From IMG/VR virus record IMGVR_UViG_3300034106_000877, positions 1-30,872 of that record: a DNA stretch of 30,872 bases; one strand, given 5' to 3'. Positions 30,616 to 30,872 of this stretch are shown piece after piece. The stretch is from a virus. The first letter of the stretch is position 1; each line of letters starts with the position of its first letter. Position numbers and translations under genes: made by a program. The notes below the pieces were generated by a model. That model was given only the letters and a program-made list of their open reading frames with translations. It was not told the origin of the DNA and did not search any database.

Positions 30616-30872
30616 ATGCCAATTAATAAAGACCTGAATGTTGCGCCGTACTTTGATGATTTTGATATAACGAATCAGTTCCATCGCGTGCTTTTTAAAC
30701 CGTCTTACGCGGTTCAAGCTAGAGAATTGACTCAGATGCAAACGATTCTTCAGAATCAGATCGAGCAGTTTGGTGATAATATATTTAAAGAAGGATCTAT
30801 CATAAAGGGATGCAACTTTACAGAGTTATCAGACTTAAACTACGTTAAGCTTACGGATGTTACTGGATTTGA
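30616..30872 (+). CDS. Start of a virion structural protein (truncated by window end)
   Basis: ATG 30616 follows AAGGAAAA, and 85 codons are seen before the window ends. The N-terminus (PYFDDFDITNQFHRVLFKPS, AVQARELTQMQTILQNQIEQ, FGDNIFKEGSIIKGC) belongs to a structural family (DUF4815-type, from memory) found in cyanophage and other T4-like tail clusters, often in fibre or baseplate proteins. In T4 the genes after gp8 are gp9 and gp10; no similarity to these is evident in the visible part. Confidence 0.75.
   Translation, partial: MPINKDLNVAPYFDDFDITNQFHRVLFKPSYAVQARELTQMQTILQNQIEQFGDNIFKEGSIIKGCNFTELSDLNYVKLTDVTGF

Noticed and set aside
1-30872. tRNA genes, CRISPR arrays, insertion sequences, integrase or attachment sites
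   Set aside because: I looked and found no cloverleaf, regularly spaced repeat, transposase or recombinase. The window is fully accounted for by phage genes.

Overview
This window is a piece of the genome of a T4-superfamily myovirus (contractile-tailed phage). The evidence is a syntenic T4-type replication cluster (sliding clamp, clamp loader large and small subunits, RegA), a near-complete T4-type baseplate set (gp4, gp54, gp48, gp53, gp27, gp5, gp25, gp6, gp7, gp8 and a gp26-family protein), a DexA-type exonuclease, a T4-type dCMP hydroxymethylase, and the late-promoter octamer TATAAATA at operon borders. An Hsp20 gene and the compact gp53, gp62 and gp7 relatives recall the marine/alphaproteobacterial branch rather than enteric T4. 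An alternative oxidase of proteobacterial/mitochondrial type suggests an aerobic, possibly alphaproteobacterial, host. That host call is an inference and is weak.

Region 1 (1-8622, + strand) is a tightly overlapping operon of nucleotide and DNA-modification genes. It holds a PD-(D/E)XK-like protein, dCMP hydroxymethylase, a 57-residue ORF too short to be obvious, dCMP deaminase, a UDG-fold protein, an NPPY-type DNA methyltransferase, a fused nucleotidyltransferase-kinase, a HAD phosphatase, a GT-B glycosyltransferase, a cytosine-C5 methyltransferase homologue, DexA and a GT-A glycosyltransferase. Read together, this looks like a self-contained cytosine hypermodification system: hydroxymethylate dCMP, activate a small molecule or sugar with phage enzymes, and transfer it to hmC in DNA. 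Two consecutive enzymes, the GT-B protein and the C5-MTase homologue, both end in a PIP-box-like peptide (L-x-x-F-F-V), which suggests docking on the phage sliding clamp encoded just downstream.

Region 2 (8623-13600, + strand) starts with a consensus-like extended -10 sigma70 promoter. It carries gp45, a small conserved ORF, gp44, a zinc-ribbon ORF, gp62, regA, dUTPase, a small ORF and an alternative oxidase. A terminator with a late promoter directly upstream of it follows, then Hsp20 and a bidirectional terminator.

Region 3 (13601-18237, - strand) is a tail-assembly operon read leftwards from a late promoter at 18279-18286: gp4, an unrecognised gene, gp54, a gp26-family protein, a 55-residue ORF and a repeat-rich probable tape measure protein. 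The gp26-family gene ends in an in-phase T TTT TTT slippery heptamer. A -1 slip there would fuse it to the 55-residue ORF, as in the lambda G/GT tail assembly chaperone.

Region 4 (18254-30872, + strand) is the baseplate operon, read from a facing late promoter: gp48, gp53, a small ORF, gp27-like, gp5 with its lysozyme domain moved to the C-terminus, an M15-peptidase fusion protein, gp25, gp6, gp7-like, gp8, and the start of a further structural gene cut by the window end. I see no tRNA, CRISPR array, transposase or integrase, and no gene-free stretch longer than 300 bases.
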